From NCBI GenBank assembly GCA_022925895.1, contig JAKSYS010000373.1, forward strand, positions 1 through 60,017: DNA of 60,017 nucleotides, given 5' to 3'. The notes beneath the pieces are model-generated. The model saw only the letters and a list, made by a program, of their open reading frames with translations. It had not been told where the DNA came from and did not search any database. Below, in pieces: positions 1 to 12,116 of this stretch. Numbering within the stretch: the stretch's first letter is position 1; each line of letters opens with the position of its first letter. The position numbers and the translations under genes were made by a program. Source of the DNA: Fragilaria crotonensis. Lineage: Eukaryota; Bacillariophyta; Fragilariophyceae; Fragilariales; Fragilariaceae.

Positions 1-600
1 AATTGTAAATGGGTCGGCCGAATGGAAAACAATAAGGAGACCAATTTGGAAGAAGAATTTGTGGGTATGGCATTTGGCGAAGCATTTGTTAAGGAATTGA
101 AGTTGTCGGGTAATCTTCGTGGATTTGTGGATGTACCTGTTGGCGATTATAAGCCATCACATCTTCACCATCATCCTAACTTGCAATGTTCTGGTGCACC
201 TGCGGTCCATTTTAATCAGACTGATGGCAAAGATTTGTGTGTGTCAAAGTCTCTTGCGTCCGCTTTATTTTCCATTGGGTTTCATGAGGAAGCATCTATT
301 ATTGATAACTTCGGTGAAGAAATATTGAGAGGTGCTGTCGTCGATGCTTTGGAGAATGTTGTGAATCATGCACGATCCGTTCTTCCTTCTTGGATTGTTA
401 TTCGACGCTTGCCTCACCGTTTTGATTGGAAAGCTGGTTTGGATGCACGTCACCTCTTGCTCGGTGTCTTGAGTGCATCCGACGGAAGCTGTTGTCATGC
501 TGTATGTATTCATGGAGGTTATGTATATGATGCAAACGAAACAGTTGCCCTTCCGTTGTGTGACGAGGCATTAAATATTGCACCTCTACTCCATTGGTGA
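1..600 (+). CDS. Transposon-associated Cys-His-Asn protein, 5' end cut by window
   Basis: The frame is open from base 1 and the first ATG is at 22, so the gene may start upstream. Numbering from that ATG gives 192 residues ending at TGA 600. The C-terminal 125 residues contain a Cys in a 'GKDLCVSKSLASAL' segment (C73), a His in 'SCCHAVCIHGG' (H159) and an Asp/Asn in 'YVYDANE' (D170/N172). This order and the 'HGGYVYDAN' context resemble a papain-like Cys-His-Asn/Asp fold. I infer a cysteine-peptidase-like domain but cannot name the family. It converges on the Plavaka-like transposase gene at 768-3749, 168 bp away. That arrangement suggests it is a second gene of the same element. It could instead be an unrelated host gene. 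Confidence 0.5.
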   Translation, partial: NCKWVGRMENNKETNLEEEFVGMAFGEAFVKELKLSGNLRGFVDVPVGDYKPSHLHHHPNLQCSGAPAVHFNQTDGKDLCVSKSLASALFSIGFHEEASIIDNFGEEILRGAVVDALENVVNHARSVLPSWIVIRRLPHRFDWKAGLDARHLLLGVLSASDGSCCHAVCIHGGYVYDANETVALPLCDEALNIAPLLHW

Positions 601-767
601 AGAGTACATTTGTTGGGTTTCGGCGCGGGTATATTTTTCGTTATGAAGGACAACGAAAACAGAAGCTTGAAAAAATGACTTTACAAGGTTGACAAGAGTG
701 TCAAGGTTATTCTCTTTACATATAACTACATTTTTATGCACACTTGAATAGCACTTCAAATGATTGT

Positions 768-3749
768 TCAGATGGTTGTCTCCACAGGTTCAGTGAATTC
801 GAGTGCCCACAAATGGCGTGGCAAAGTTTGAAGGATTTTTGAACCATCGTCTTTGATCGATATAACGAAGCATGGACTTTCAATGTCCTTTGGTTTGATG
901 ACAGTTAAGTCTTTAGACATCTCCCATTCTGTAAGCAATACTGACTTAATGCCGGTTTTTTCTTTTCCGAATTGAACCACCAATCGGAAAGGTTGCGGGT
1001 TTTTGGTAATCACAATAACGGCCAATCGGCACGGTAAAATTGAGACAACATTGTTTTGTTTGTTCATTGATCTAGCATTCATCCAATCGTAGACAGAACC
1101 ACCAGATTGAAATGATGGATGGCAACGATAAGTGGATGATCTGTGCCGTAATTCAGTGCACAAACGAACATGAGAACCAAACTGGTGTGAAACAAATTGT
1201 AAAACGTTGTCGGAGATGTGCATCAAAGAAACTTTTGTTTGTGTATGCCAACACAACTTGTATCCTGTGTTGAAATCACAAGTCAACGTTGCAAATGTAG
1301 CTCTTCCAGTACTTGTTTCTGGAACAACATCAATGACAGGAGTCTTAACATGTGGAACGTTTGATATGACAGGGTTTGAGGATGTATCCCAAATCCGTGT
1401 ATACACAGCATTGATCATAAGCGAATACGACAATCGTTGAGCGGATTGTAATTCGTAAGCTGATCCATTATGCCGCTTTTGAGCGCGTCGTCCTGGTTTT
1501 TTGGCAACTGGAATCAACAATGATTCGGGACGCTGCGCGCAGTAATTTATAGGCGCACCAAACCGTTCCATATTGTCAAGAAGGTGCAGCAATTCATGAA
1601 ATTTTGGAAACTTCCATGTTTTGCCGTTCGCCATTGGTATATCATCGACACACATTTGCATTAACGTTTGGATAGCTCTTTGAACAACAATTATGGATTC
1701 CGCATGGTGCTGTTTAGTCCAGTATGTAGCTTGATTAAGCCATTGATCAAAACATAACAGCGCCTCAAATACGGCAAGAACAGCCAGAAGATCAACCGTG
1801 TGTTTGGGCGTAGTGTTAGTTGTCGCATTATCAATCAGAAGCACAGACATAGCGTGTTGTGAGTCAAATGTAGATTGCAAAATCTGCCAACCTTCATCAT
1901 ATTGCACAAGAATGACAAACAAAAAGACCAAGCCCAGGCGTTCCGATGCTGATATTTTGGTTAAATTGGTGATGCCTTGGCTAAAATCGGTTGCAGGAAA
2001 TGTGCTGCGAATTGTTTGGCGATGCGTCTTGTGAAACCGTATTGCCAAAGCGTCTAGCGCCGCTAATTTGCTTGGTGGAACATTCTCAAGCACCAAAAAT
2101 GTTACCACTTCAATCATGCCTTTTCGAAAGGCATGCATAGTTTCCACAGGAGTCGACCCATAAATTCCACGCATTGGGTCCGCCATTGGGACATAATCAA
2201 AGACATTATTCAACTTATGTTGCGACCACCGTTTGCGAATGTCCACGTCAGCATTGTGTGCTATGTTTGAAACTTCATAAGCGATCAAAAAAGCACATTG
2301 AACGTATGGATTGTCTAACTGCTCATGATTCACATCACAAGCACGACAATGTCGTTGAATTCCTTTGCCATGAGTTCCGAAGCAACCACACAACATATCT
2401 CCTTCTTGCATATCCTGAATTACAAAAGTACACAAGTGATTACGTCCACGTGCATCTCGCCATGAGGACCAATGGGCAATAACACATTTGACAAGTGTGG
2501 ACCTGCAATACACATGGAACGTAATACTGCATGTAACTGCGCGTGGTAATTGCGATTGTTATCACCTTGTTTCATGTTTGTTTGATTTGTGCAGATGAAA
2601 GTTTTGGTTTGGAAGAAACCCATGGTATCCCCATGCCTGTATTTTCCGACGAAACTCCTCTTTAAAAATGGCAGGTGAAAACATGTAAGGCTTCAATGAA
2701 AATCGTGCATTGCCGGTGACGTGAGTGCGGTCAATCCATTGAATAATTGGAACAAAGAGTTGTCGTGTTGGATCAGTGATCATGCGGTCATATGCATCGC
2801 AATAAACACTCCCAGATAATGCATCACCAAGCCTTCCATCTGGGCTTTGATATGGTTTCAATGGGTTGCACAAATCAATCAAGAGGTTTTCAGCGGTCAT
2901 TACGGATGGATTTTGTAACAAATTGAGTAGCTGAGGGGCAAATTCATAAGCGATGACATCGCATGGCGGACCATGTGGAACCTTGACAGACAACACAGAA
3001 GGCAACAGTCGCTGTGCATTTGTTACTGACTTGAACAATACATCAACATTATTCATTCGAGATTGCCCACCAGCAGGATAAAATGAATACCCATCAGTTT
3101 GGGCATTGCGCGCCCATTTTAAGACCAATTCAAATGCATAATCAGGTGCATTGATGTCATCTAATATCTTCAACAAGGAAATGGTCCACTTTTGATCTGT
3201 AGAAAACATAAATGATTGCGATGAAGCAATTGTATCATGTTGCGTAGGGCATGACACTTCATCAATAGTGGCGTCCACAAGAATTTGAATGTCATGTTGC
3301 ATGTCGTCAAGTATTGCTTCGTCAGTTTTGCTTACTTCGATTTTCGATGTCAGATTTGGCGGTGCCGCAAACGGCAAAGCAGCAGGAGCACAATGCGAGA
3401 TATCGTTGACGATTTCGCATCGCAATTGTCGCGACCGTTTTGCACTGGTAAAGACAGTGTCGTCAAAAGTTGCATTGGCACAATGTTGAACAATCGGGGC
3501 AATCGGGTGTGTCTGTTCGCGACGAACAAACTCCAAACACAATGGAGATCGCTGAAAATGCATTGTAAATGCCTTTTCAGTATCAAATGATTTGCGACGG
3601 CTCATGCAATGTGGGTTGTAGCATACAAACAGAGACAACATGAGGCTGTTGTTTGCTTTTGACATGACTTGTATTGTGTTGAATACGTAGTCTTGGTTGG
3701 ATGCAAACAAAAATGTGCGTGCGTGCTTGCTAAAGAATCCATGTGGCAC
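768..3749 (-). pseudogene. Plavaka-like DNA transposon protein, frame-broken
   Basis: Two long open stretches (3749-2562 and 2513-768) plus a bridging frame (2623-2420) together match the layout I recognise for Plavaka-type (CMC superfamily) transposases. The N-terminus carries a C2H2-like finger in 'CYNPHC...FTMHFQRSPLC'. A central block ends 'LFVPIIQWIDRTHVT' and 'AWGYHGFLP'. Then come 'NNRNYHAQLHAVLRSM', 'FVIQDMQEGDMLCG' and a His/Cys cluster 'HGKGIQRHCRACD'. The bridging frame supplies the NYHAQL segment, so reading it needs one shift near 2600 and another near 2430 at a TTTT run. The downstream ORF also contains the 'GSTPVETMHAFRKGM' block. These shifts may be decay or base-call errors. 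Terminal repeats were not located; the left end would lie outside the window or beyond the convergent gene. Confidence 0.75.
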
Positions 3750-5477
3750 AACAAACAGCTGTCTTCAAAAGAATACCACTCAGATTGGTAAGCGATAGCC
3801 AACCAAGCAAACACACAGACACGGACGATTATTAGAAACTGATTATGCACACTAATAAACTGGGAAGACTTGTCTGAGCGCGCACTTATGTAAGAAAGTT
3901 TAACCTCGTTTATCCGTACTGGTATTAATAAAACCTACAAAAATGACTATTCGTATTTGTAGACTTAATTGTGTACAGAAAAGTATGTTTGTTGAAAGTC
4001 ACAGAGAACAACTACTGCTCATTTACTTTTACATACGCGTTTTTTTTATACAGGTATATGAATTATTTTAATAGTAGGTATACGTAGTGTCTGATATGTA
4101 CTTTGAGCAACCAAATATGAATTTGTTATGAATTGTACGAATTCAAATATTCATAAATACTGCATTAATTCATTTTTGGGTCCTTAGATGAATGGCTCTG
4201 GCCTTGGAAAGTCTCGCAAGTGATTGCATGCCACCATGCTGCATATTCAGCACAATTCCTTTGCCAAGCTTGATGCTGACGAGTCAAGAACCATCATCAT
4301 ACATCGGCGCAAGAGGCGGTGTTAATCTTATCAATATTTTTTGTGACATCGACAAAATCTTACAACCCAAGGATTGGTCTTATGATCTTATGTCTTTTCA
4401 TGTCACCAGCATTAGCATCTTCCTATTTGGCCTCAAAATGACACTATGAAGTTAGACTTGGCAAACTCTGAAAGTGTTGTGACATTGAGAAGAAGGGATT
4501 ATGATCTCCAGGCTGCCGGCATGCATTTGGAGCATGTGAGTCCAAGGGACATTAGAACTTGATGGACAAGTGCTCACGGGAGTGGCTGGCACAGCATTGG
4601 CACACAATCATATTGCACATTTTTGAATTCACAGGGATTTGGAAGTTTTTAGATGAAAAACCTTCTTTTTGATATAGCTGCTGTTACCTTTCAAATGTGC
4701 CAGCAATTACATTCCCCAAAAAGCGCGAGTTTTGATTTCTCTTGCTATTGTCCAAAATCATTGGCACCTTGCTTGGGAGTTGTTTCTGGGTCCTCACGCC
4801 TCACATGTAAAAGCAAGAAGACTTGGCATATTGAAGTACTGTACTCCGAGATCAGTACCAGTGTACAAGTACCAGTACATGCTGTTTTGCGATGGTGTTC
4901 GTTCGAAGATTCATGGTTCTGATCTCGGGCTTTCAACGGGATCCAGTAGACCTCTCACATGCAAATGCCACCTCTATGTAACTCAAACGAAATTGCAATC
5001 CTCTACGGGCACTGCGGTGGGCGACACTGGTTATCTGTCAAGACACGCGCGCTCAGTGCTTCAGCGCTGCAGCCTTGATTCGGACCGGTACTCACATTTC
5101 CTCGATGATCCTCGTGGTCGATCCACAGCGAACGAAATTACGCCATTTGACTACGGATATCATACGCCGTGTATGCATACAAGACCCGATACTTGAACTT
5201 GCACAACTTCGCACATGAACCTCGTACCAGAGGAGTTGTAGTACAGTAGTACAAGGTATACTACGAGTACTAGTGACACACACACACCACACACGACCAC
5301 AATCCGAAGTGGATAGAGGTAATCTTACCCTCTCATCGAGATAGACCAGAGCTGGCCCAAGGGGAGAACATTCTCATAGAGTTGTAGTACAGCTGACGTT
5401 GCGACAAAAGAAATAGACCAAGAAGAGAGCTGCCTCGCACACAACATCAGTTGATACCCAACTTGCACTAAGTTAAA
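3750..5477. other. Intergenic spacer, no supportable gene
   Basis: AT-rich up to about 4190, then mixed. Short ORFs at 4192-4449 (+), 4653-4922 (+) and 4732-5196 (+) have no recognisable domain, and I do not call them. The 5220-5300 stretch carries tandem AGTAC/GTACT motifs and a CA-rich run, ending 175 bp upstream of the VTC start. The right end of the Plavaka-like element may fall near 3850-3950, but I could not define a terminal repeat. Confidence 0.5.
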
Positions 5478-8178
5478 ATGAAGTTTGGTCAACATTTGCG
5501 AGAGAACATTGCTGCCGAGTATGGCCCAGAGCCGTACATCGCATATGATAGTCTCGATAGTATGATTCGAGAGCTTTCCAAGGAAGCACCTTCGAGGTAA
5601 GAGAGCCTGTGCCGTGCGATGCTGGATTGATCAGGATCGTAACAGGAAATAGCCCAAGTTCCTTGCCACGCACATACTATACATCAGCGGATGGATGACA
5701 TTGGAAAGGCTGAGTCGTCGGAGCACCACTTTGCGAGTGTGAATGCGTGGTACTGCCATTGACTTGTCTCTGTATCGTTTACGCATGTACACCATCGATA
5801 CATTATAAATTCGCAGCAATGCGTCATGCCTTTGTGTGAATCTCAGATCCTTCTTCATCCTAACCCCTTCTCTCCTTCACAGCGTTGACTTGAGCCAACG
5901 TCAGGTATCTCTCACCATGCCCCCACCTACGAACGCGCATGGTGTATCTCATGAAGGCGCAACTGTTACAGAAGAAGTATTCCTCAAAACCATGGACGAT
6001 CAAATGTTCAAAGTAGAAAAGTTCACCCTTGAACAGGTCACACTCCTCCGCACCAAACTCAAGGCTGTCGAAAAGTCTGTTGACAAGATTGGCAACACAG
6101 TAGATATCGACACGCTCGCCGCCGAAACTGACGAAATTGCCGAACAGTTTCTGAGACTCGAAAAGTACGTCAACATTAACTTTATGGGCTTTCACAAGAT
6201 CCTCAAGAAGCATGACAAGCACGTTCCTGGGAATCCCATCAAGGCCTTTTATGTGGCCCGCATGCACGGTCAAGCCTGGGTCCGAGGAGACTATTCCGAC
6301 GTGGTGGTGCGATTGTCGAGCATCTATTCGACACTCCGCAACGACAAACCCTCGCAGGAGAGCGAGGATGCGTCCCAATCATTCCTGCGGTCCACCACCA
6401 AGTATTGGATCAAAACAGAAGATGTGTCGCGAGTCAAATACGCGATCTTGAGACATTTGCCCGTCTTTTGCAGAAGACGTCGACGGGAGAATCGGACTCG
6501 CAAATGACCAACAGGTAAGGATGAGAGGGGGTCGGCGATGTGAACAAACGTGATTGTTTTGGGTGTCTGCACGAAACTCACCAAATCTTCTTTCCTACCA
6601 TTTCACTCGATGCACTATTCGCACCACTTACTTATAGTGTCTACTTGGACAACGATCAGCTCGAACTTTATCATGGTCGACTAGATAAGTCACCTGGTGC
6701 CATCGCCCTACGTTTGCGATGGTATGGGGCAGGTGACCCAAGGTTAGTCTTCTGCGAGCGCAAGACTCATCGTGAAAAGTGGACCGGTGAAGTTTCCGTC
6801 AAGGAACGATTTACAGTGAGTACTTGGCTTGCATCGTTCACATGCTGCGAGGAGACGACAATCACGAAACATCATCATACCTCAGGTCGCTAACTTTCTT
6901 TTTGTTCGTTCCTTTCCTAAGATTGACGAAAGTGAAGTTCAATCAGTCATGACTAATACGTACCCGATTGAAGATAAAAGGAGGAAAATGATGCAAAACG
7001 GGAAATCACAAAAGGAAGCCGACGAATGGGAAACCCTTGTGCGCGAATGCACTCAAGTTATCAGCTCCAAACAATTGGTTCCCACGATGCGCACTCAGTA
7101 CATGCGCACTGCCTTTCAGATTCCCTTCGATGCGACTGTCCGTGTCAGTCTCGACACAAACTTGTGTATGATCTCAGAACGCGGGTATAATCTCGATAAT
7201 ATGAAGAACTGGCATCGTGACCCATCGGAGGTTCTCGCCCGTAATGAAATTACTCGTTTTCCGCATGCTGTGTTGGAAGTCAAATTGGAACTCAAGGGAG
7301 AAAACTTGACCCCACCCAAGTGGGTCACGGACTTGCAGAACAGCGGCATGCTTTATGAAGTGCACAAATTCTCCAAGTTCATTCACGGCTGCGCCGTGTT
7401 GTTGCCAGAAGATGTTCGATCTGTGCCATACTGGGTTGACGATGCCAGCATTCGGGACTCGATCATCGCTTCAGAGGGCAGCGCATTCTGGTTGATGAAG
7501 ACGAAGGTGCTGGTCCCGGTGCAACACAAGTGTATTCGCACTTACTGCCATTTGGCAATACGACTGAAAATCGCAAGGATACAGCGCTGGGTTGAACTTT
7601 AATTCGGCGGCTGTGAGTGCTGGATTTGTTCATCCCGAAACGGCTGGCAATTACGGTGTCAACTTTTACAATGAAGATGACCTTGAAGATGGCGATATTT
7701 TCCGAGAAACTGCTGCAGATGATTGCTTTGGCGATGACACATGTTTGGGGTGGGTCTTTCCATTTTGTTCTCGCAGCAACATGTTTACCGAGACAACCAT
7801 TGCACCGACATCGGTTCAAAAGATAGAACCCAAGTATTCTTCGCCAACGAACGCACATTCCTACACTGGCTACACCACGGCATTGTGTTGGCTTCCGTCG
7901 CCTCGGGTATTTTAGCCTTCTCGAGCGAGGATGAACATCAAGCCTGGTCACACTGGTACGCCATGATAATCCTCGCGCTCGCGTTAATATTTTGCATGTA
8001 CGCTCTTCATATTTTCTTGTGGCGTGCCGAGCGCATCAAGACTCGCATCCCGGGTCGATGGGATGATCCACGCGGTCCGCTTGTTTTGGGAGGTGTCTTG
8101 GCGCTCGTGTTGACTATTAACTTTGTGGTGAAGGTATACTACATTGCAACGTACAACTACTCGGGCGAAGAACTGTAA
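5478..8178 (+). CDS. VTC4: SPX-VTC polyphosphate polymerase (VTC4-like)
   Basis: Four exons: 5478-5596, 5883-6514, 6638-6815 and 6886-8178, all with GT-AG borders and matching phases. Exon 1 starts '[11 protein letters not shown]', the typical SPX N-terminus. Exon 2 completes SPX, including the Lys-rich 'KILKKHDKH' helix that binds inositol pyrophosphates in this family. Exon 3 and early exon 4 hold the catalytic VTC tunnel: 'ALRLRWYG', '[10 protein letters not shown]', 'SVKERF', 'RVSLDTNL', 'AVLEVKLE' and 'FSKFIHGC'. The 3' end is a DUF202-type membrane domain ('[13 protein letters not shown]' followed by three hydrophobic helices). In yeast the VTC complex makes polyphosphate from ATP and moves it into the vacuole; the same role is inferred here. 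The frame is broken by apparent single-base losses near 6465 (T run), 7488, 7589 (G run) and 7834. No premature stop lies in the combined frame, so sequence error is more likely than gene death. Confidence 0.88.
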
Positions 8179-8938
8179 AACGATGGCGGGTACGTGAAAT
8201 GCGAGTGGACGAAGCTGATAACTACTAGATTATGAACGGCATAAAACAACTTATCCTTTATGTGTATGTAAATGCGGAACCAACCTCTTGAATGCGACTT
8301 GACATCGACCTATCCATACTTCCGTCGTTTATCACGTAGGTCATGAGGGTCTGGAGTCTGGAGTGTGTGGCGAGGTGGAAGGTACCAGTATCAACGTATG
8401 AACGAGTCTATCATACTATGGGTCACGGGTAGTGCTATGGTACTGTACGCTACAGTACTTGGAATACTGGACACGGTAGTGTAGTACTTGTGTGCAGTAT
8501 AGTACTCCAGTATTTTTCTTCCAAAGTCCTCTGTCGGTAGTACCTGGTACTAGTACCAGTATTTTCATAGTTAACTGTGGTCTTGGGTTCACTGTATTAC
8601 TACCGGAAGAACTACTATAGTATTGTACTACTGTCGGAGTACAAGGAGGTCCTGTGTCCTGTGAGTGTGTACGTGGTAGGTGGTCTTTCTCTCTTCTCGG
8701 TCCCCCCAGCGTACGTTTCGTGGAATCATCCAGAGCCGCTCGTCGTGGCATCGCATGATGTGTGAGGTGAACGGCAAACCGCAACAACGGGAACTCATCG
8801 AGAGGGTAGAATTGAAGCCATCAACAGTATATCTTTTTAGCATACCTTGATAGTGTGCCGAGTATAAAATAGACAAACAAATTTTCTTGACGACGTCGGA
8901 GCTAATATCTGAAACTTCAAAGGCTCAAAGCAATCAAA
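8179..8938. other. Spacer dense in GTAC/AGTACT motifs
   Basis: 760 bp between VTC and EBP1 with no credible ORF. From about 8430 to 8660 it is crowded with short palindromic motifs such as GGTACT, AGTACC, GTACTAGTAC and AGTACTT, with no fixed period. The last 100 bp before the EBP1 start lack them and probably hold its promoter and 5' leader. Similar tracts recur in other spacers of the window. Confidence 0.6.
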
Positions 8939-10181
8939 ATGACTGACGAACAAGAGCGTGTTGACCCTGATGTCGAGGAAAGTGACGACGACGATGATGA
9001 TGACGATGACGAAGTCGAGAAAAAGACTGAGGAAATCACAGACTTATCGAATTCTGATGTTTGCACGAAATATCAAGAAGCCAGTAAGATTGTAAATCTT
9101 ACGTTGGAAGGCTTGGTAAAACAATGCATCCCTGGTGCCAAGGTTGTTGATCTGTGCATCTTTGGCTCTAGCGTTATGGAAGCCGCCGCCGGCAAGCTCT
9201 ACACCAAGAAAGTGAACGGAGTGTTGATGGATCGAGGTGTCGCCTTCCCCGTCTGCATCAGTGTCAACGACATTGTTTGCAATCATTCACCACTGCTCTC
9301 GGAAGAAATTGAGCCTCTCAAGGTTGGAGATGTTGTCAAGATTGATCTCGGTTGTCATTTGGATGGATACATTGCTGTTGCTGCACACACGGTCGTGGTC
9401 GCCGATGGTGATGCCCTCCAACCCCTGCCGAGGAAGTCGGAAATGTTGCTGTCGCTGCCTACAACGCGATGCTCGTCGCGGCCCACTCCATTGCTGCGGG
9501 AAGACCAATACGGATGTCACCAAGGCTGTGGAGCGCGTTGCGATGCATTATGGGGTGAAACCCATCTCATCTGTCAGAATGCACCAAATGAAACGTTACG
9601 TACTGGACGGTGTCAAGGAAATCTCACTCAAGGAACCAACTCCGGAAGACTTGGAAGAAGGGGAAGAGAAACTTGCGTCCTGCACATTTGAGCAGAATGA
9701 GGTATATGCCGTTGATGTTGCCATGTCCACTGGTGACGGCAAGGCCAAGCCCGGTGAAATGCGAACAACTGTCTTCAAGCGCAACGTCGAAACCAATTAC
9801 AAACTCAAGATGAAGTCGTCGCGCACTGTCCTTTCCGAAGTGGATAAGAAATTCCCTACGCTACCCTTCACTCTCCGCCATTTCGAGGATGAGAAGCAAG
9901 CCAAGATGGGAATTGCCGAGTGTATCCTTCACAATTTGGTGACCCCCTACCCTTCTCTTCACGAACATTCGGGCAAGGTGGCGCATTTCAAGTGCACCGT
10001 CCTGTTGTTGCCCTCGGGAACTACGCGCGTGACCGGATTGGACCTCCCCGCCTACTTTACCACCACCAAAGAACCCGATGAGGCAACTGCAGCTGTCTTG
10101 AAGGAACTGGCGGATGCAGCAGATAAGAAGGCGAAAAAGAAGGCGGCAAAAAAGAAGAAGGGAAAGAAGACTGAAAATTGA
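8939..10181 (+). CDS. PA2G4: Proliferation-associated protein 2G4 / EBP1
   Basis: A methionine-aminopeptidase-fold (peptidase M24 class) protein of the EBP1/PA2G4 family, a non-peptidase factor that binds ribosomes and rRNA and acts in growth control and ribosome biogenesis. The start is followed by an acidic Asp/Glu run (residues about 13-25). Then come 'YQEASKIVN', 'DRGVAFPVCISVND', 'VVKIDLGCHLDGYIA', 'HQMKRYVLDGVKEI', 'EVYAVDVAMSTGDGKAK', 'TVFKR', 'MPFTLR'-equivalent 'LPFTLRHFEDEKQAKMG' and a Lys-rich tail (AKKKAAKKKKGKK) that matches the RNA-binding tail of the family. No intron is visible. Two single-base losses are inferred, near 9415 (CCC run) and 9501 (GGGAA). The stretch between them is open in the third frame and encodes the expected helix, which supports error rather than decay. 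Confidence 0.9.
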
Positions 10182-10824
10182 AGGCAGACTTGCAAGCGTC
10201 TGAAAGCGTAGCAGATTTGTAGAAGGATGGAAAGGAGAAAAGAGGGAAGGAATTGAAAGATGATGGCAATATGGAGGCAGGGACGACCGAAACGGTGCGC
10301 TACTTGACTTCGTAATTCTAAACTAGAGTGAAAGGTGACAGGGAAGCTTTTATTGTACTACAGTACGATGCGCTACATAGTTTCTGCAGTCGCAACGCCG
10401 CATCAGCTGTTTTCGTCCGCAGTACCGTCTGTCACAGTACAATACTATTTTATGTGCCACTACGCATACATAGTACTACAGTAGACCAGTTGTCTGTCGG
10501 GTCAGTGTGTGTATTGATAGGATGAGGTACAGTACCTGCTACGGTACTACCGGTAGTGCTGTAGGCTCCTCTACAGCTAGTACTGGTAGTGGCATATGCA
10601 TGTCTGACAGCTCTTCTGCCGTTTTGTCAGGTCTGTCAGTATGACATGGAGCTGCGCGCCGAATTCCCTGACAGAGTCAAGAATCAACATGAGAATCTCT
10701 GTGAAGTCTGAAGAATCCTCCCATCTATCTCGAAATTACTACACCGGCAACCAGCATGTTGTATTAAATCTTTAGATTGGTAGCACCCAAGAGCTCGACC
10801 CGTCGATCACGCACAGATTGCGCC
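10182..10824. other. Spacer with GTAC-type motifs
   Basis: No supportable ORF. 10345-10590 carries repeated GTACTACAGTAC-like palindromes. The stretch after 10600 is plainer and lies just upstream of the LRR-like gene. Confidence 0.5.
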
Positions 10825-12116
10825 ATGCCAATCCGCATCGCAAGGAACCAACACGAACATGAACAAGAAGTTCATGTAACATCCAACCTGTCTGAATTTG
10901 TTCAGCATGAAATCCATTGTTTGTCCCTCACATTCTCCGAAGCAAAGCCAATGGAAACCTTCGCACTTTCCTACATATTCGGACATGTTAAGATAATTCA
11001 TCGGATAAGGCTTCAAAATGGAACTTGCGAAACCCTGGACAAGTTTCTGCAATGGTGGCATAGCCATCATTTGAAACTATCCGCGCCATTGGTACACGAA
11101 TTAGAGCTCTGTGACCAGGTGGAATGGGATACGACTGAAACGTTTTGGTTGAATAGCATATGGATGGAACAGCATCATGTGGATCAAGAACCAAGGACAC
11201 TTAAAGCACTGACCATTGGTCAAGCTGCGCGGTTTGATATCTCGGGCTTGAAAATCACCCATCTCGAGACACTGGAAATTCCGCTGAGATCCGACATCAC
11301 AACGTACTCTTTGGCACAAGCTCTGCACGAGGGCTGCAATTTGCAAGCTTTGTCAATTGTTGATTTTTATATGGAACACCAGATGCCGGAAGTACTGGAG
11401 TACTTTTCCATCCAACTGCGAAAGCTACGCAATTTGAAAACACTGCAATTACATGTTAGGGACGCTTCCCCCATCAATGTGCAGCACCTTGCTGCGGCAA
11501 TACCGCTATCAGTCCAAAAGCTTAAAATTAATTGGCACCTGCACGAGTCTGATGGTCTGCTTCCGCTGGATGCATTGTCCCGCATGACGCAGGCTCCTGT
11601 CATGGCGACGTTGCAAGTTTTGGAATTGGAATTGCTTGGAGGTCGCTCCTGCATTGATTCAAGCCAAGTGTGTTTATGGACTTGCTAGTCCAAATGCTGC
11701 AACCGTGTCGCATGTTGCAGCGCTTGAGAGTGAAATCGATCGGGAAACTCGCCAAACCGTTGGCTCTGTACCCAGTGTTGACGCTTATGTCAACGTGGAC
11801 GACACTTCAAGAAGTTGTGTTGGATTTTCCACTAATCCTGGATGATTCATGCTCGCAAGTTATCTATCAAACCCTGCAACGCAACAACAGTCTTACGGAA
11901 TTCGATGTCGTTGGCGAACGACCCAGTCGATTCTCCTCCGGCCGCCTTCACTACCTTCGATTGAATCGATTGCGTTTTTCAACTATATTGTTGATCCAGG
12001 ACAAGATTCCCCTCGCACTTTGGCCTCACGTGCTGGAGAAGGCTTCCAATTGGCATTCCGTTATCTTTGAACTGTTCCAACAAAAGAATGATTTATTGTT
12101 GTCCAGTGCTGGTTAG
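10825..12116 (+). CDS. LRR-like (RNI-fold) protein with conserved C-terminal block
   Basis: An ATG at 10825 (MPIRIARN) is preferred over the upstream TTG frame. The first frame runs to 11688 and the second continues to TAG 12116; a single-base shift near 11667 joins them. The protein has regularly spaced Leu-rich strands ('LKALTIGQA', 'LETLEIPL', 'LQALSIVDF', 'LKTLQLHV', 'LQVLELELL', 'LQEVVLDF'), as in ribonuclease-inhibitor-type LRR proteins. The C-terminus ('LHYLRLNRL...PLALWPHVLEKAS') matches a block I know from uncharacterised diatom LRR proteins. No signal peptide or membrane helix is visible, so it is likely intracellular. The function is unknown; the fold suggests protein binding. Confidence 0.65.

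Noticed and set aside
4192-5196. Three short plus-strand ORFs upstream of the VTC gene
   Set aside because: No domain, no signal peptide, no splice pattern linking them.
5140-5477. P1BS-like phosphate-response site upstream of the VTC gene
   Set aside because: GGATATCA near 5155 differs from GNATATNC at the last base; not enough to claim regulation.
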